From Bacteroidales bacterium (lineage in GTDB: Bacteria > Bacteroidota > Bacteroidia > Bacteroidales > VadinHA17): DNA of 5,487 bases. Of this stretch, positions 5,373-5,487 are shown piece after piece. Position numbers and translations under genes: made by a program. The notes beneath the pieces are model-generated. The model saw only the letters and a program-made list of their open reading frames with translations, was not told where the DNA came from and searched no databases. Each line of letters opens with the position of its first letter. Position 1 is the stretch's first letter. Location: the NCBI GenBank assembly GCA_015486475.1, contig WFRO01000066.1:1-5487 (forward strand). Direction: 5' to 3'.

Positions 5373-5379
5373 AGGGAGG
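5373..5379 (+). promoter_or_regulatory. Ribosome binding site AGGGAGG for typA
   Basis: AGGGAGG, with GGAGG able to pair with the 16S rRNA tail, precedes the ATG at 5392 by 12 bases. The spacing is longer than usual, and the gap is entirely A+T apart from no other candidate start. It supports the 5392 start and suggests strong translation. Confidence 0.5.
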
Positions 5380-5391
5380 TAATTTATTATT

Positions 5392-5487
5392 ATGCAGTCT
5401 ATCAGGAATATAGCTATAATCGCCCATGTTGACCACGGGAAAACGACCCTCGTGGACAGGATCATTCAGGAGTGCAAGGTGCTGGAT
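5392..5487 (+). CDS. typA: Translational GTPase TypA/BipA, N-terminal fragment
   Basis: The last 96 bases encode 32 residues starting MQSIRNIAIIAHVDHGKTT; the gene continues past the window edge. The P-loop (G1) AHVDHGKTT at 11-19 and the preceding RNIAIIAHVDHGKT stretch are typical of the TypA/BipA branch of translational GTPases. LepA shares AHIDHGKST-like sequences, but the very short N-terminus before the P-loop and the HVDHGKTTLVDRI continuation favour TypA. TypA is a ribosome-binding GTPase involved in stress and cold adaptation and in ribosome assembly in other bacteria; that is family knowledge. The gene is divergent from the HAD gene and has an exact -7 box and a strong, widely spaced ribosome binding site. 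Confidence 0.88.
   Translation, partial: MQSIRNIAIIAHVDHGKTTLVDRIIQECKVLD

Overview
The window looks like part of a Bacteroidota chromosome, probably Bacteroidales-like. The evidence is a TonB-dependent receptor with an N-terminal carboxypeptidase-regulatory-like (CarboxypepD_reg-like) domain, exact copies of the Bacteroidota -7 promoter box TAnnTTTG (TAAATTTG at 1811-1818, TACCTTTG at 5354-5361), few strong Shine-Dalgarno sites, and signal-peptide cleavage before Gln. This placement is inference; no marker gene is complete.

Layout. 1-184: repeat-rich intergenic DNA. 185-1207 (+): a zinc-independent MDR oxidoreductase of the quinone reductase/VAT-1 type. 1208-1365: a dense block of 7-bp repeats interrupted by an imperfect hairpin. 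1366-1761 (+): a small DUF2784-type membrane protein. 1762-1842: a promoter with an overlapping palindrome. 1843-2214 (+): a 123-residue, histidine-rich protein with one membrane anchor. 2334-4712 (+): a 792-residue TonB-dependent receptor whose only three cysteines lie together in the plug. 4767-5240 (-): a small HAD-fold protein resembling the catalytic part of P-type ATPases, convergent with the receptor gene. 5241-5391: a divergent intergenic region with a GAACTAY array and promoters. 5392-end (+): the first 32 codons of typA/bipA.

How the genes may work together. The histidine-rich anchored protein and the receptor form the most suggestive unit: same strand, 119 bp apart, with a recognisable promoter and candidate operator only before the first. 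The His pairs in the small protein and the Cys cluster in the receptor plug suggest a transition-metal (or metal-chelate) uptake locus. The substrate is not shown by the sequence. The other genes look like unrelated single-gene units.

The most unusual non-coding feature is that four of the six intergenic regions carry short tandem arrays of 7 bp (or 8 and 21 bp) units with different sequences. The two gaps flanking the histidine-rich gene lack them and instead hold the promoter and palindromes. No tRNA, rRNA, CRISPR array or insertion sequence was seen.
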